Positions 9,798 to 19,797 of a stretch of DNA of 64,000 bases are shown one piece after another. The translations under genes were made by a program, and so were the position numbers. The stretch spans positions 248,001 through 312,000 of the forward strand of contig JASSKH010000004.1 in the NCBI GenBank assembly GCA_031763025.1, given 5' to 3'. The stretch comes from Macrocystis pyrifera (lineage: Eukaryota > Sar > Phaeophyceae > Laminariales > Laminariaceae). Every line of letters begins with the position of its first letter. Positions within the stretch are counted from its first letter, which is position 1. Below the pieces are notes generated by a model, which saw nothing but the letters and a program-made list of their open reading frames with translations, made no database searches and was not told the origin of the DNA.

Positions 9798-12700
9798 CTG
9801 CCTTCCAGAACCAGACAGCCACAGCACCGGGTCAACACGGGGTTCCCTTCGAGAAACAACAACTCGTGGACGTGCTGGCAGGTTTCATCGAAGATGGCCT
9901 GTTCCCCATCGACCCCAAGCGAGTGCCGGCCTGCATCGATGGTGAGCTTGAGCTTCCTTTGATCAATGAGCTATGCACCCCTTTTGCGGCCAAACAACGA
10001 CGTTTCTCCCCCGAAGAACGGCGCATGATTAGAGCAGAGATCCAGAAGTTGCTTGACCGAGGAATCATTCGTCCCTCAGTGTCACCGTGGGCAGCGCAGT
10101 GCCTGTGTGTGCGGAAGAAAGACGGAACCCTCCGCTTGTGCATTGATTGGCGGGTACTTAACAAGCTCCTGGTTTCCGATAGTGGAGGTCTTGGCGATAT
10201 GCAGACAATTTTCGACGGGTTGAAAGGCAAACGGTACTTCACTCAGCTGGACCTTGCTTCCGGTTTTCACCAAATCGAGATTGCAGAAAAAGATCGCTAC
10301 AAAACCGCGTTCAGAGATGCAGATGGACTGCTGTATGAGTTCACTAGGGCTGGCTTTGGTTTGACAGTTCTGCCTTCAGCGTTCACACGGAGGGTGAAGT
10401 CCGCTTTGGGGTGTTTAGAAGGAGTGTTCAGCTGGCTCGACGACATTCTCATCGCGAGCGCCACCTGGGACGATCACTTAGCCAAACTCGTTCTAGTCCT
10501 CAACCGTCTGTTAGCGGCGGGTCTGTCAGTTAATTTTGCCAAGTGTATTTTCGGCTCCTCCTCGCAAGAATTCCTTGGCATGATTATCGATAGTACCGGC
10601 CTACACCCCGCCCCGACCAAGTTGGAAGCCATTGCACGCATGCCGCGCCCCCAGACAGTCGAGGAACTCCGAACGTTCCTTGGTCTGACGGGCTACTTGC
10701 GGCACTTTGTACCCAACTATAGTCTGACCGCCGCCCCCCTCACTAACATCCTACGCAATAAAGACTTCGCGTCTAAACGCGCACGCAAGAGTACCATCGC
10801 GTGGGATTTAGAGGAGGAGCAAGCGTTTCAGTCTTTGCGCTCCACTCTAGCCTCGCCTACGGTTCTCGCATTCCCCGATCTCGACAACACGTTCGAACTA
10901 CACACCGATGCTAGCACAATAGGTGCGGGAGCAGTTCTTATGCAGACCATCGACGGTACGCCTCGCGTGATTGCCTTCGCTAGTCACAGATTCTCGCGTA
11001 CAGATGCCCGTAGAGGCCCCACCGAACGAGAATGCATGGGAGTGCTGTGGGCTGTGGATCATTTTCGACCCTATTTAGCGGGTAGGCAGTTTACGGTAGT
11101 GACCGATTGCTCCGCTATAACCTGGCTGTTTCGAAGTCGCGAGTTGTGCCCCAAACTACACAGATGGGCACTAAGACTGACGGAATATGATATGGTGCTG
11201 GTATGGCGAGCGGGAGTACAGCACGTCCTACCGGACGCCCTGTCGCGGCTGCCGCACTCACAGACTCCTCAAGCCGATGTTGATGACTCCTTTCCCGACG
11301 ATCTTACGTCGAAAGAACCATCCGAGTTCGTAGGACCACGGGGACCGAGCCTTGATGGAGTTAGGTTAGCGGACGTAGAGGCAGTAGGTGTAGATGGAAC
11401 AGACGGGGGGGATTGCCCTTCCTATCCACCGTCAGAACCGTCCACTCATGCTACTAATGACGCTCGCCTCCTTGCCCTACAAGCCCTGCCCTTTGCCACG
11501 TGTGCCGCACTAGAGACAGACCCCGGTACGCTGCGCCGCAGTAGCAGGACGCGTACGCCTTCCGTACGGCTACGTCCCCTCAACGACATCCAGCTGCCGC
11601 CCATCGAGCAGTTGGTGGATCAGGAGCACGATCACTCCAACACGGCTACACCAATCGAGTCGACTCCGTCTTCACCACCGCCCACGACGGCCCCCAAGTG
11701 TCGGGTTCACGCTGGCCGTGACGACCTTGGAGAGGTGCTTTCAGCAGGGGGGGAGGTACCGCGTTCGTCAGAAACCCGCCACATCACGGAAGCATCGGCC
11801 ATCCACCGGGCGGCTCAAGTACTCACTAATCCCGAATCCTTGGCGCGAAGGCAACGAGCCGATTCCCATCTGGGCCAGGTTCGTGAGAGTTTGTGTGGTA
11901 GTAATGGCGCAGGCGCGGGTGGAGTTGACACTACCGGGTACGGTTTAGATGACGACGATGTAATCCGGTACGCCGACGAAAGGGGTAGGAAACTGCCAGC
12001 CATCCCTGAAGCCATGGTAGCGGACGTACTCGCTTTGGTACACACGCTGCACGGACACGCAGGAGTAGGAGCTACTTTAGCTCTGGTACGCGATCACTTT
12101 CACTGGCCCTCGGTCACCCGCGACACGAGACAATACGTGTTATCGTGCGGGTGTCGAAGACGCAAGAGACCGAACAGCAGACGTCTCGCGATGTTGCCCG
12201 GACGCCCGCTAGAGCCTTGGGATGAACTGCAGATCGACATCTTAAAGTTGGACACGCCTTCTCTTTCCGGCAATAAATATGTCCTACTGGTAGTGGACCG
12301 AGCCTCCAAGTTTCCATTCGGTTTTCCTCTAGCAACCAAGCAGGCAGTAGGCGTGGCACGGATCCTTACCGAGCTATGTTTAACCTTCGGCGTACCTCGG
12401 GTGATTCGGTGTGACGGTGGCAAAGAGTTTGGAGCGGAAGTAGTGACACACTTGTGCCGTTGGCTACATGCAGAAATAGTGTTCGGACCGGCCGACCATC
12501 CACGGGGTCAAGGGGCCGTCGAGAGGTTAGGAGGTTGGCTTCAAGAGCTGTTGGCAGAGCTATGTAGATCATGGCCCGAGAGATGGGACGAGTACGTGTC
12601 CCCAGCAATCTGGATCAAACGCACTTTGCCAGACGTTTCCCTGCCCTCTCACATGACCCCTTTCGAGCTGCTCTTCGGTCGCAAACCCCGCACGTCGTTA

Positions 12701-13600
12701 GACTCCCTGGTGCCCCTATCAGAAGAGACAGGACAAAGCGGTGGTCTTGACAACTTCGTGGAGCGCCGCAAGCAGAACCTCCGAGAAGTCCGCATTGCGC
12801 TCGAGAAACGTCACAATCAGAGGGTAACCGCACGGGCCCACGCCAACGCTACTATCGCGAGACCCTCCGCCGGAGTCCTGGTCGAGAAGGGAAGCCTCGT
12901 GTTGGTGCGCGAGTCCGAGAGCAGCAGACATCGCGACAACCGAGGGAGGAAGCTCCAGCACGACCACTACACAGGCCCTTGGAGAGTCACAGAAGTAGTG
13001 CGGGCAGGCATAAGCGTACAAGTAACGATGCGAGGTAGAAAACAGCGCACCCGAACTGTGTCCGTGGCAGATGTCAAGCCATTCCACGTCCGACCCCTAA
13101 CTCTGAGACACTCCCTAGCCGACGAGTTCGCACAGTATGCTTGGGGCCCCGATTTCAAGATGCCGTCGCATGGTATAGACTCTGCGACGTTCGACTCCAT
13201 CGTAAGCTGCCGTGGGAGTATTTCCCCCTCGGGCACGGCTAGGTGGGAATACAAAGGAAAGTCGAGGGAGGGAGTAGAGTCGGGCTGGTTGACTGAAAGT
13301 GAGATGCTAAAAAGCTTCACCCCTCTGCAGTTGGATGGCTTTATTGCACTCTGGCATTTGTACAACCAACAGTCTACTAGCGACACAGCCCCTGTCTCAG
13401 TCAAACCTCGTGCGCCCCTCTCTCGACGTGAAGCCTTGACCCGATTCCCAATAGGTTTCACTATCTGGAAGGATTTTGGTGGCGGCCTCCGACTACAGGG
13501 CCAGGTGTACGATTACAGAGACCGATACTGGCGAGTACGCTACAGCGACCAGAACTGGGAAGAGCTGACTCGCCGCGAGATGGAGCAGTTGAAGAGCTGA
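9758..13600 (+). CDS. pol: Pol: RT, RNase H, integrase, chromo/Tudor-like tail
   Basis: About 1280 codons, open from 9758 in the -1 frame relative to gag. There is no ATG near its start, so a ribosomal frameshift in the 40-base overlap is the likely expression mode; I see no canonical slippery heptamer. Counting from codon 9866: RT with LDLASGF (about 128) and WLDD (190-193, Y replaced by W); RNase H with TDAS (347), E389, D414 and DALSRL (457); a 240-residue variable linker; integrase zinc-binding region HTLHGHAG ... CGC (about 725-760; C-x-C where C-x2-C is usual), and D, D, E at about 788, 850 and 884 (QIDILK, RCDGGKEF, GAVERLG). The C-terminus has a chromodomain-like stretch and a Tudor-like stretch ending YWRVRYSDQNWEEL. 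No protease precedes RT. Confidence 0.93.
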   Translation, partial: SPVSQPSTGPVTVAAFQNQTATAPGQHGVPFEKQQLVDVLAGFIEDGLFPIDPKRVPACIDGELELPLINELCTPFAAKQRRFSPEERRMIRAEIQKLLDRGIIRPSVSPWAAQCLCVRKKDGTLRLCIDWRVLNKLLVSDSGGLGDMQTIFDGLKGKRYFTQLDLASGFHQIEIAEKDRYKTAFRDADGLLYEFTRAGFGLTVLPSAFTRRVKSALGCLEGVFSWLDDILIASATWDDHLAKLVLVLNRLLAAGLSVNFAKCIFGSSSQEFLGMIIDSTGLHPAPTKLEAIARMPRPQTVEELRTFLGLTGYLRHFVPNYSLTAAPLTNILRNKDFASKRARKSTIAWDLEEEQAFQSLRSTLASPTVLAFPDLDNTFELHTDASTIGAGAVLMQTIDGTPRVIAFASHRFSRTDARRGPTERECMGVLWAVDHFRPYLAGRQFTVVTDCSAITWLFRSRELCPKLHRWALRLTEYDMVLVWRAGVQHVLPDALSRLPHSQTPQADVDDSFPDDLTSKEPSEFVGPRGPSLDGVRLADVEAVGVDGTDGGDCPSYPPSEPSTHATNDARLLALQALPFATCAALETDPGTLRRSSRTRTPSVRLRPLNDIQLPPIEQLVDQEHDHSNTATPIESTPSSPPPTTAPKCRVHAGRDDLGEVLSAGGEVPRSSETRHITEASAIHRAAQVLTNPESLARRQRADSHLGQVRESLCGSNGAGAGGVDTTGYGLDDDDVIRYADERGRKLPAIPEAMVADVLALVHTLHGHAGVGATLALVRDHFHWPSVTRDTRQYVLSCGCRRRKRPNSRRLAMLPGRPLEPWDELQIDILKLDTPSLSGNKYVLLVVDRASKFPFGFPLATKQAVGVARILTELCLTFGVPRVIRCDGGKEFGAEVVTHLCRWLHAEIVFGPADHPRGQGAVERLGGWLQELLAELCRSWPERWDEYVSPAIWIKRTLPDVSLPSHMTPFELLFGRKPRTSLDSLVPLSEETGQSGGLDNFVERRKQNLREVRIALEKRHNQRVTARAHANATIARPSAGVLVEKGSLVLVRESESSRHRDNRGRKLQHDHYTGPWRVTEVVRAGISVQVTMRGRKQRTRTVSVADVKPFHVRPLTLRHSLADEFAQYAWGPDFKMPSHGIDSATFDSIVSCRGSISPSGTARWEYKGKSREGVESGWLTESEMLKSFTPLQLDGFIALWHLYNQQSTSDTAPVSVKPRAPLSRREALTRFPIGFTIWKDFGGGLRLQGQVYDYRDRYWRVRYSDQNWEELTRREMEQLKS

Positions 13601-14565
13601 AGCGGTTCCGAGCATCAAGCCAGTATACCGCTCTCTCCCCTTACCGTGCGTCGTTCCCTCTCGGCCTCGCTGTGCCACTCTCTCGTTTCGACGCCGTGCG
13701 TTTCCCTCTCCCCAGCGTTCTACCCGTCCGCCGCTCGCTCGCTCCGAAGCCGTGTACATGTTCCGCTCTCTCGCTCCGACGCCTTGATCGTAACACCCAG
13801 AGAGCAGAACTTGGAAGGAGCCGCCTAGCCACCATAGGGAGCCGATGCAAATTTGGAGCGATACTGAGCGTTTGCCGAGGAGACGAAGAACTTCTGCTTT
13901 TACCCTTCGTGGTTTCGTGTTTTTGTATGAAAGGGGTTGGGATCGTCTAGCGAGGGATCCGGGGGTTTATACGCGAGGGGTGTGGGATGTATGTTATGAC
14001 GACGAGAGTGTTTTTTTTTGTGATGGGTTTGCTTGGAGGCGTATCTCTGCTTCTGTGCCAATGATAGGCGTTTGTGTGAGTAATTTAGTGGTTCGGTAAC
14101 AGCCAGTCGTTCTGGCGTGAATCAGTTAGGTACTTTTGTGTGGGGGTTTACTCTTCTGTGGCTCGTAGTAGGCAGATCGGTGTCTATGATTCGACCTCCA
14201 CGAGTATTTGCATTCGATTTGGGGGGACCCAAATCGCACGGGTTTTTTGACTGTTGACCTGTTCGGAGCACGCATACCTGGCGATTTGAGCCTAGCTAGG
14301 CGTGAGTGTACTGCGCCTATTTATAGTGGAAAAGGTGTAGTAGGGAGACTATTAACCACGGAATATTAGTCAGGCGGCCAAACTCGCAGTGAAAACGCAG
14401 GGGTGAGGGTTTTTATCGGGGATTTCCCTCTGATGGCCCTTGCGTTTTCGGTTTGTTTTCGCCTATCCCCGAGGCTATTATTTTTGTGTAGAGCCTTGCG
14501 GTTCCTCGCCCTTGGTTATGGTCATAGATTGCTATAGCATATTGCTCCTTTATTCGCATTATGCT
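13601..14565 (+). other. 3' untranslated region of the gypsy element
   Basis: Nearly 1 kb between the pol stop and the polypurine tract, with C/T-rich repeats of CTCTCGCTCCGACGCC type at 13630-13790 and no supported ORF. Confidence 0.7.
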
Positions 14566-14573
14566 AGGGGGGA
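14566..14573 (+). other. Polypurine tract
   Basis: AGGGGGGA immediately before the 3' LTR, in the position where plus-strand DNA synthesis is primed. Confidence 0.75.
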
Positions 14574-15019
14574 TGTTACGGTTCAGGACCGTTTCAGGAG
14601 TTACGACGGCATGCATTTTTGTATCGGTAGGGGCCGCGTCATTTACGGCCCCCCCCCAATTTGTGGATGGTTTCCCTTTCGGACCAATCCATCTTGCCAC
14701 TTGTGGTCTTTGCTCTCGACCTGTGGTATAAAGCAATCAGTTTACCATCTACATACCCGGGAGACCTTCTCCCTAGCGTCAGAAGCACGCTATACCCCTC
14801 TGGGACACGTGCGAGCCCACGTCTCGACTCGGTTGGATCGTGGCCAGACTTGAGGTTGGTCTTATTATTTGTATATTTTAGGCATGTGTTGTAATCCTGT
14901 TCTATCCTGTATCTGAAGCGGACTGTCGACGGCTGATTTCTTAAAATAGGCTCATGCCCGTGCTGCTTGCCTCATCCTGACCCAAGACCTCATGACCTAT
15001 ACGCTCCCGATCCATATCA
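14574..15019 (+). repeat. 3' LTR of the full-length gypsy element
   Basis: 446 bp, TGTTACGG to CATATCA, followed by the GATG target duplicate. Matches the 5' LTR apart from one C-run length difference. Confidence 0.95.
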
Positions 15020-15132
15020 GATGCTTTTTCTACCGTTCGTACCACACTCTCAGTAAATCTAGCACATTTATTCGAGCGTCCTAGCTAGTAGACGGGTCAT
15101 GTTTTTATCTGCCTCGTCACGAACTAACAAGT

Positions 15133-15741
15133 GGGGGTAGTACCAGGCCGACCAATAGGTTGGAGTTTTCTTTGCTACTCGTACCGCCAACTGGTGCGGC
15201 CGTTCGGTATGCATTTTGATTTTTTTCCCTTCTTATCCTTATGAAAGAAGTACTACATAGTGGGTGGGTCACGAGCGTATTTTGGCTCACTCACTATTGC
15301 TCTTTTTACTGTTCACCGGGATGAATAGTCCCCTTTTTCCTTCTCGTATATTTCCCCTTGCACGTCCCTTTTGGCTCATGCTCGGGGTAAGTAAGTACCT
15401 GGTATGTGTCTGAGCTTTGGCTTCCCATTTTATTTATTTCTTTGGGATTCTTCTCCTTTTCTTTTTCTTTTTCTTGTTATTTTTCGGTTTGGTTTCTTCG
15501 TTGCTTCTCTTTCTTTATGGTTTATTTTGGTTGCTGGCGTATGTATGTATGTTTTGTCGGCCGCACCTAGTGCGAAGGCATGGTATTGCGTAGGCTATTA
15601 ATGCATTACGGTGTGTTATCTCTGTGTCGTAGTCTGTGACCACAGAGCTCGTATCTTTCTAGGGTGAAGAATCAGCACGGACACTGGGCTTGCTGGATGA
15701 CGACGAGTAGAAGAACGGTTTAATGTGAAGAACACACACAC
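15133..15741 (+). mobile_element. 3' end of a retroelement with (AC)n tail, copy 1
   Basis: About 600 bp closely matching 51703-52317 in the same orientation, starting at the GTACCAGGCCGAC segment and ending GAAGAACACACACACAC. The two copies share a 3' simple-repeat tail but different 5' start points, the usual appearance of 5'-truncated target-primed insertions. This copy carries an extra TACCTGGTA block at 15396-15404 relative to the other. No reverse transcriptase is present, so the class is inferred. Confidence 0.6.
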
Positions 15742-16615
15742 ACTTAGCAGCATTGTAGTCAAATAGTTGCGTCAGAAGTGCCCTCGGGTGCGTGCAAGCA
15801 GATGCGTGATCGAAAGCTAGACATGAGTTCAGGAACGTCCTCTTCAGGTGATCCTACGAGTACCAGAAAGGAAGGAATGTCAGACTTTGAGATCGAGATT
15901 CTCACGTGTTTTACAGACGTCGGGGTGGGGTTCGTAGTCGTAGCATCGTTCGTGGCTACGGTGGTCGAGATTGCCATGGCTGCATCGTTGGTCGCGGTAG
16001 TGTTAGTGATCGCAATCATCAAGCTACGGGGAGCTACAGGGGTTGTGGTCGTGGCTACCTGTGAAGCTTCGCTTGGATAACTGGCTCTGCTGGTGGTGTC
16101 AGAGCTACTCGGTGTGCGGATGGGAGTGGTCGCGCGAGCAGATTGAGCGCGAATAACGACACGTTCGCGGTTTTGTGGGGTCTGTGTGGGGTCTTCGCTG
16201 CGAGGCATGGTACACGTTTTTTCGTAGTCACCAAGGCAAAGCCGATGCTCGCAGTGAGAGCCGATGCTGTCGCGTAGAAGTCGTCCCTGGAGAGGTCGCG
16301 AAGCGAGGGTCCCTTGTAGCCGCCCTTGCGGCCGACGTAAGCCGAGCAGAGTTCTTTGTCGTATTTAGCAAGGAATTGCCAGACCCAAGAGCTTCGAGGT
16401 TGTTAGGGTAACACCGCAGGTGGTCACAAGGACCTTACCTGCTCCGGTCGATTCTGGATATCCTCGTAGTCAGCTTGAGGGGAGAGGTCAACACGGTCCA
16501 TGCTGCGGACCTCTATCAACCCGTTACCTAGCCCGGCGGTATCTTTCATGCTTGACTTTGTATCCTTCCTTGCATGCGTGTTCCGAGGTCTACGACCGAC
16601 ACGTCCGTGACAAGT
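15742..16615. other. Unassigned; one low-complexity minus ORF
   Basis: An open frame at 15759-16208 (minus, 149 codons) is Thr/Ser/Ala-rich in its first two thirds and then has an ordinary composition ending in RSRICLHAPEGTSDATI. It resembles the N-terminal part of some Gag-type proteins in composition only. No RT, splice sites or repeat partner were found, so I do not assign it. Confidence 0.3.
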
Positions 16616-16675
16616 ACGTAGAATGTTACACTTCTGAGCAGCGGGGAGAGTTGTTTTCAATTAGAGCAGTACGTA
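16616..16675. repeat. Fragment related to the DIRS-element end repeat B
   Basis: About 54 bases (ACGTAGAATGTTACACTTC ... GAGAGTTGTTTTCAATTAG) match the last half of the 115-bp repeat B found at 18045-18159 and 25038-25152, with several mismatches. It may be the scar of another copy of that element. Confidence 0.5.
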
Positions 16676-16689
16676 GCTATTAGAGCCTG

Positions 16690-17790
16690 GTATCAGTACA
16701 AGTCTACCCTATATATACCCCCTATACGATACCTGGTATGATATTTCCATAGTACTTAGTCATGTGTTTTTTTTCGCGGGAACGTGCGATATATATCATA
16801 TCGTATTACGTCGCTATATATAGGGGCTTTCAGCACGATGTGACTAAAAGGCGATATGATATTTCGTATATGATATATACGTCCGCTATGAAGGCCTATA
16901 TTAGGTGGTATAAGATGATATATCGGCCTCTATGAGATGAAATACGTGATGCAGCTATCCGATATGTGGCATAATATGACGTTTTGCTGTCTTGACGAAA
17001 TGTCTTGCATCTTTCGGGCGTACTTTTTTTGGGTGGAATATAGGTGCAGTATATACCTGGTACATATGTACGAGGAAGAGTACGAAGCGTGACGCACACA
17101 CGAGGGGACGTACCAGGGGTCTGTGCCCGCTGCTGTCTTCCTGTCGTGCGAGTTTAATCCGCGATGAGCGAGTCGAACGCGCTATTGAATGCGGCCAGAA
17201 GCGAGCCACACAGCTACAGCAGTCGCCTTCGACATCGTCAAGCGCCGCCACACATCTACATGAAATATATCCTCGCGGGGAAGGGGTTGCTGTATAATCA
17301 TTCATGCATTTGGTGTGCCGGGTAGTACGTGGCGGGCACAGATCGTCAAGTACCGATCCAGTGATTTACCATCACAGTGTGGCACAGGCCCCAACCACGA
17401 GGAAGTACCGATGTGACACGACGGTGATGTACATATATACTGTAGATAGATACCTGGTAGGTGATAATAGCGCACGAAAACACTATATATAGGGCAGATA
17501 TGAAGTGACATATCACAATATACAAGGTACATGATATATAACAGTGTATATATGATATTGCACAATATATATACCAGGTATGATATATCACACGATATAT
17601 GACATGGTATCATCACATACCCTGCATATATCACATCTCATAGCGATATATCGAAAAATGCCCGTGATATGGACATGTCATGACTAAGAAACATCAACTT
17701 TTATGACTTAGTCATGTTTTTTTGGGGGGTATATATAGATATCATATACCCCCCCGATTTTTAGGTGATACCAGGATCTAGTAGCTATGG
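16690..17790. repeat. AT-rich island with ATATGATAT/GATATATC palindromes
   Basis: Dense short palindromic motifs (TATATATAGGG, GATATATCAC, ATGATATATAC). A hairpin with stem CATGACTAAG / CTTAGTCATG lies at 17678-17716, and the same CTTAGTCATGT-T-run recurs at 16757. Five copies of the TACCTGGTA/TACCAGGTA nonamer lie here. Between 17060 and 17300 the composition is more balanced, but no gene was recognised. Confidence 0.6.
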
Positions 17791-18044
17791 GCTGAGAATA
17801 GAAGAACTACAGCAGTATCATATTTCCGTCATACTGCTGCAGAGAAGACCTGCCGTATTGCTTCTTTCTGTCTCGTAATTTCCAAAATTTATTCTGTAGT
17901 AAATTACCCAGATACATATGTTTTTAAGAAAACGCGCAACGGCAAAAAGTTGTTCTTTAGTTCGAAAGTGCTGACACCGCGTCGTAGGCATTCCATCTCG
18001 TACCACAGTTTATGCTGTTACGCACATTGGGCAGATATATACTG

Positions 18045-18323
18045 CATTTCCGTAATTGCTTCGGCTTCTTACAATTATATTAATATGAACCAACCACTAC
18101 CGCATACGTAGAAGTAAATACTTCTGAACAGCAGTGAGAGTTGTTTCAAATTACATTAGATCAATTGTCTGGGCCCACTACTGCTACGAATTCTCGTTGC
18201 CGCGGCGGCCGTCTAATACCAAGCAGCTCTGGTCGCTAGACGATTTCAACTGACGTCTGATCTCGCCTCGTCTCACGATTTTGCCCAACTTCTTCGAATT
18301 CCAAAACGCCTCCACAAACTCCA
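18045..18323. repeat. Left end repeats B (18045-18159) and A (18159-18323)
   Basis: B starts CATTTCCGTAATTGCTTC and ends ATTAG. A starts GATCAATTG and ends CAAACTCCA. Here the two are directly joined at TTAGATCAATTG. Both are 115 and 165 bp long, the same as their partners at the right end, with scattered mismatches. Confidence 0.9.
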
Positions 18324-18608
18324 CATTTTGTTATGGCTCAAGAATTCTGGATTAATTTTTCCCATGAAGACTACCCTTGTTGTACAAATTCAGTAAAAAC
18401 CCATATATGATACGAACGATCACTCACACAGTCACAAGCCCCGTCCATATCCCCCCTTCTACCTTTTATGAAAACGCTCCTACATTTCATGGATCAGGCT
18501 AGCCCGAACTCTGATGGCCTCGCTCCAATCTCTGCGAGGCTATCTAACACTCACCCCATATGGCCAGCCTGACTATTCCAAACATCTTTTCATGCTATCA
18601 CCGTTATC
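18324..18608 (-). other. 3' untranslated region of the DIRS-like element
   Basis: 285 bases between the recombinase stop and repeat A; no feature seen. Confidence 0.5.
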
Positions 18609-19797
18609 CTACGTTTCGGCGAGTGCAACAGAAACGGAGTTTGCGCCTTCCCCTGCCTCCCTCACGTACGTCATAAACGCCCGAGACTTCCCCCTTCCTG
18701 CGCGTTGAATTTGCAACTCCGAGATTCCTTGGGACGCAAGCTAAGTGCCCCCCCCGATTCTTCCTGAGTGCAGTGCGAACTGCATGGGGTCTCTACCGCT
18801 TCTACCTACCATGAGTCTCAGCGCAGCGACCGCTTCCGTCCTAGTAAACACTTTCCACCCGACCGTGGTGCTCCTAACGGTCAACGGCGCTTCCGCTGGT
18901 AGCGAGGGGTATACGTCCAGTAGTTCAAGCAGAGTTTCGAACGCCCCCATCTGCGCCCCCCCCCGACATCTTCTCCTTTACGAGGCGTGTGCGCGTGATG
19001 GTGCACCCTGCCCTTTTTTGGTCGCACTTTGACGCCAAAAACTTTACCTGCACTGCTGTGGCAATCGCTCTGTTCTCGAACGCCACCTGCACCCCTTTGT
19101 GAAAGAAAGAAATGCATTTCCGCGTCAGACAAAACTCGGGATGAACCTGTCCGTTTGCGTACGCCCATAACTCCGACGCTCGGCACAAAAGGAAATACGA
19201 CACGGCGAGTCCTAGCCACATCACGTAACCCCCGTCTGCCATACTCACGACTGTCTGTCGCCCTTCCGCGAGCATAGCCCACGTCAGGGGCAATCTCACT
19301 TGTTTTTTCTTTTTAGACATACCGTGCGCCCTGTCTATCCCTTTTCCCACTGCGACTATCATGCGATGAGACAAGGGTAGCTCCCGGCCTGCGAACATCT
19401 TGTGGAAAAAGTTATTGGCCGCCAAGTACCCTCTGGCGGTCGATTGCTGGTTGTTATGCACGAAACAGCGGGACGTCATGAATTCGAGCAGTTCCGTCAG
19501 CGCTGCATCGGGATCGTCAACTATCTGCAACCACGGCCCTTTCCCCTGGGCTTGTCTCTCTTTCACCCAGGTGTTCCACTTCGCTAAGCAGTTTTTCTGA
19601 GTACTCTTCGCGACTGAGCCGAGCGCGAGCGTTTCGACCAACCTCGCCACCTCTTCCTTCTTTCCTCCGTTGTCGTTCCCTGTTCCTGTTAGGCGCGTGG
19701 GCGTGTGGTATGCATACCATGTGTTGAGCGGGACATGCATTATACAAAACGTGCGAGTCAACCGAGTTCTTCTGCGTCGTTCATCATGAGGTTCCAT
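18609..19797 (-). pseudogene. Tyrosine recombinase (DIRS-like), frameshifted
   Basis: N-terminal SAM-like core-binding region with STQKNCLAKWNTW, then the catalytic domain: first Arg in FLLCRASELWAY, H-x-x-R in FALHSGRIGG, and the tyrosine in AFMTYVREAG (codon at 18666-18668). A frameshift lies in a run of nine C (G on the coding strand) near 18958-18966, and a TAG stop follows HSGRIGGGT. All four key catalytic positions can still be read. It would integrate the circular DNA copy. Confidence 0.88.

Larger units (their letters stand above)
5083..15019 (+). mobile_element. Full-length, apparently intact Ty3/gypsy LTR retrotransposon (9937 bp)
   Basis: Two LTRs start TGTTACGG and end CATATCA, with a 4-bp target duplication GATG at 5079-5082 and 15020-15023. 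Order: LTR, primer-binding site, long leader with hairpin array, gag (8226-9797), pol in the -1 frame (9758-13600), 3' region, polypurine tract, LTR. Pol order RT - RNase H - integrase marks Ty3/gypsy. The LTRs differ only by the length of one C run, so insertion was recent, and both ORFs are uninterrupted. Odd points are no visible aspartic protease, no CCHC knuckle in Gag, and a WLDD instead of Y-x-D-D RT box. Confidence 0.95.
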
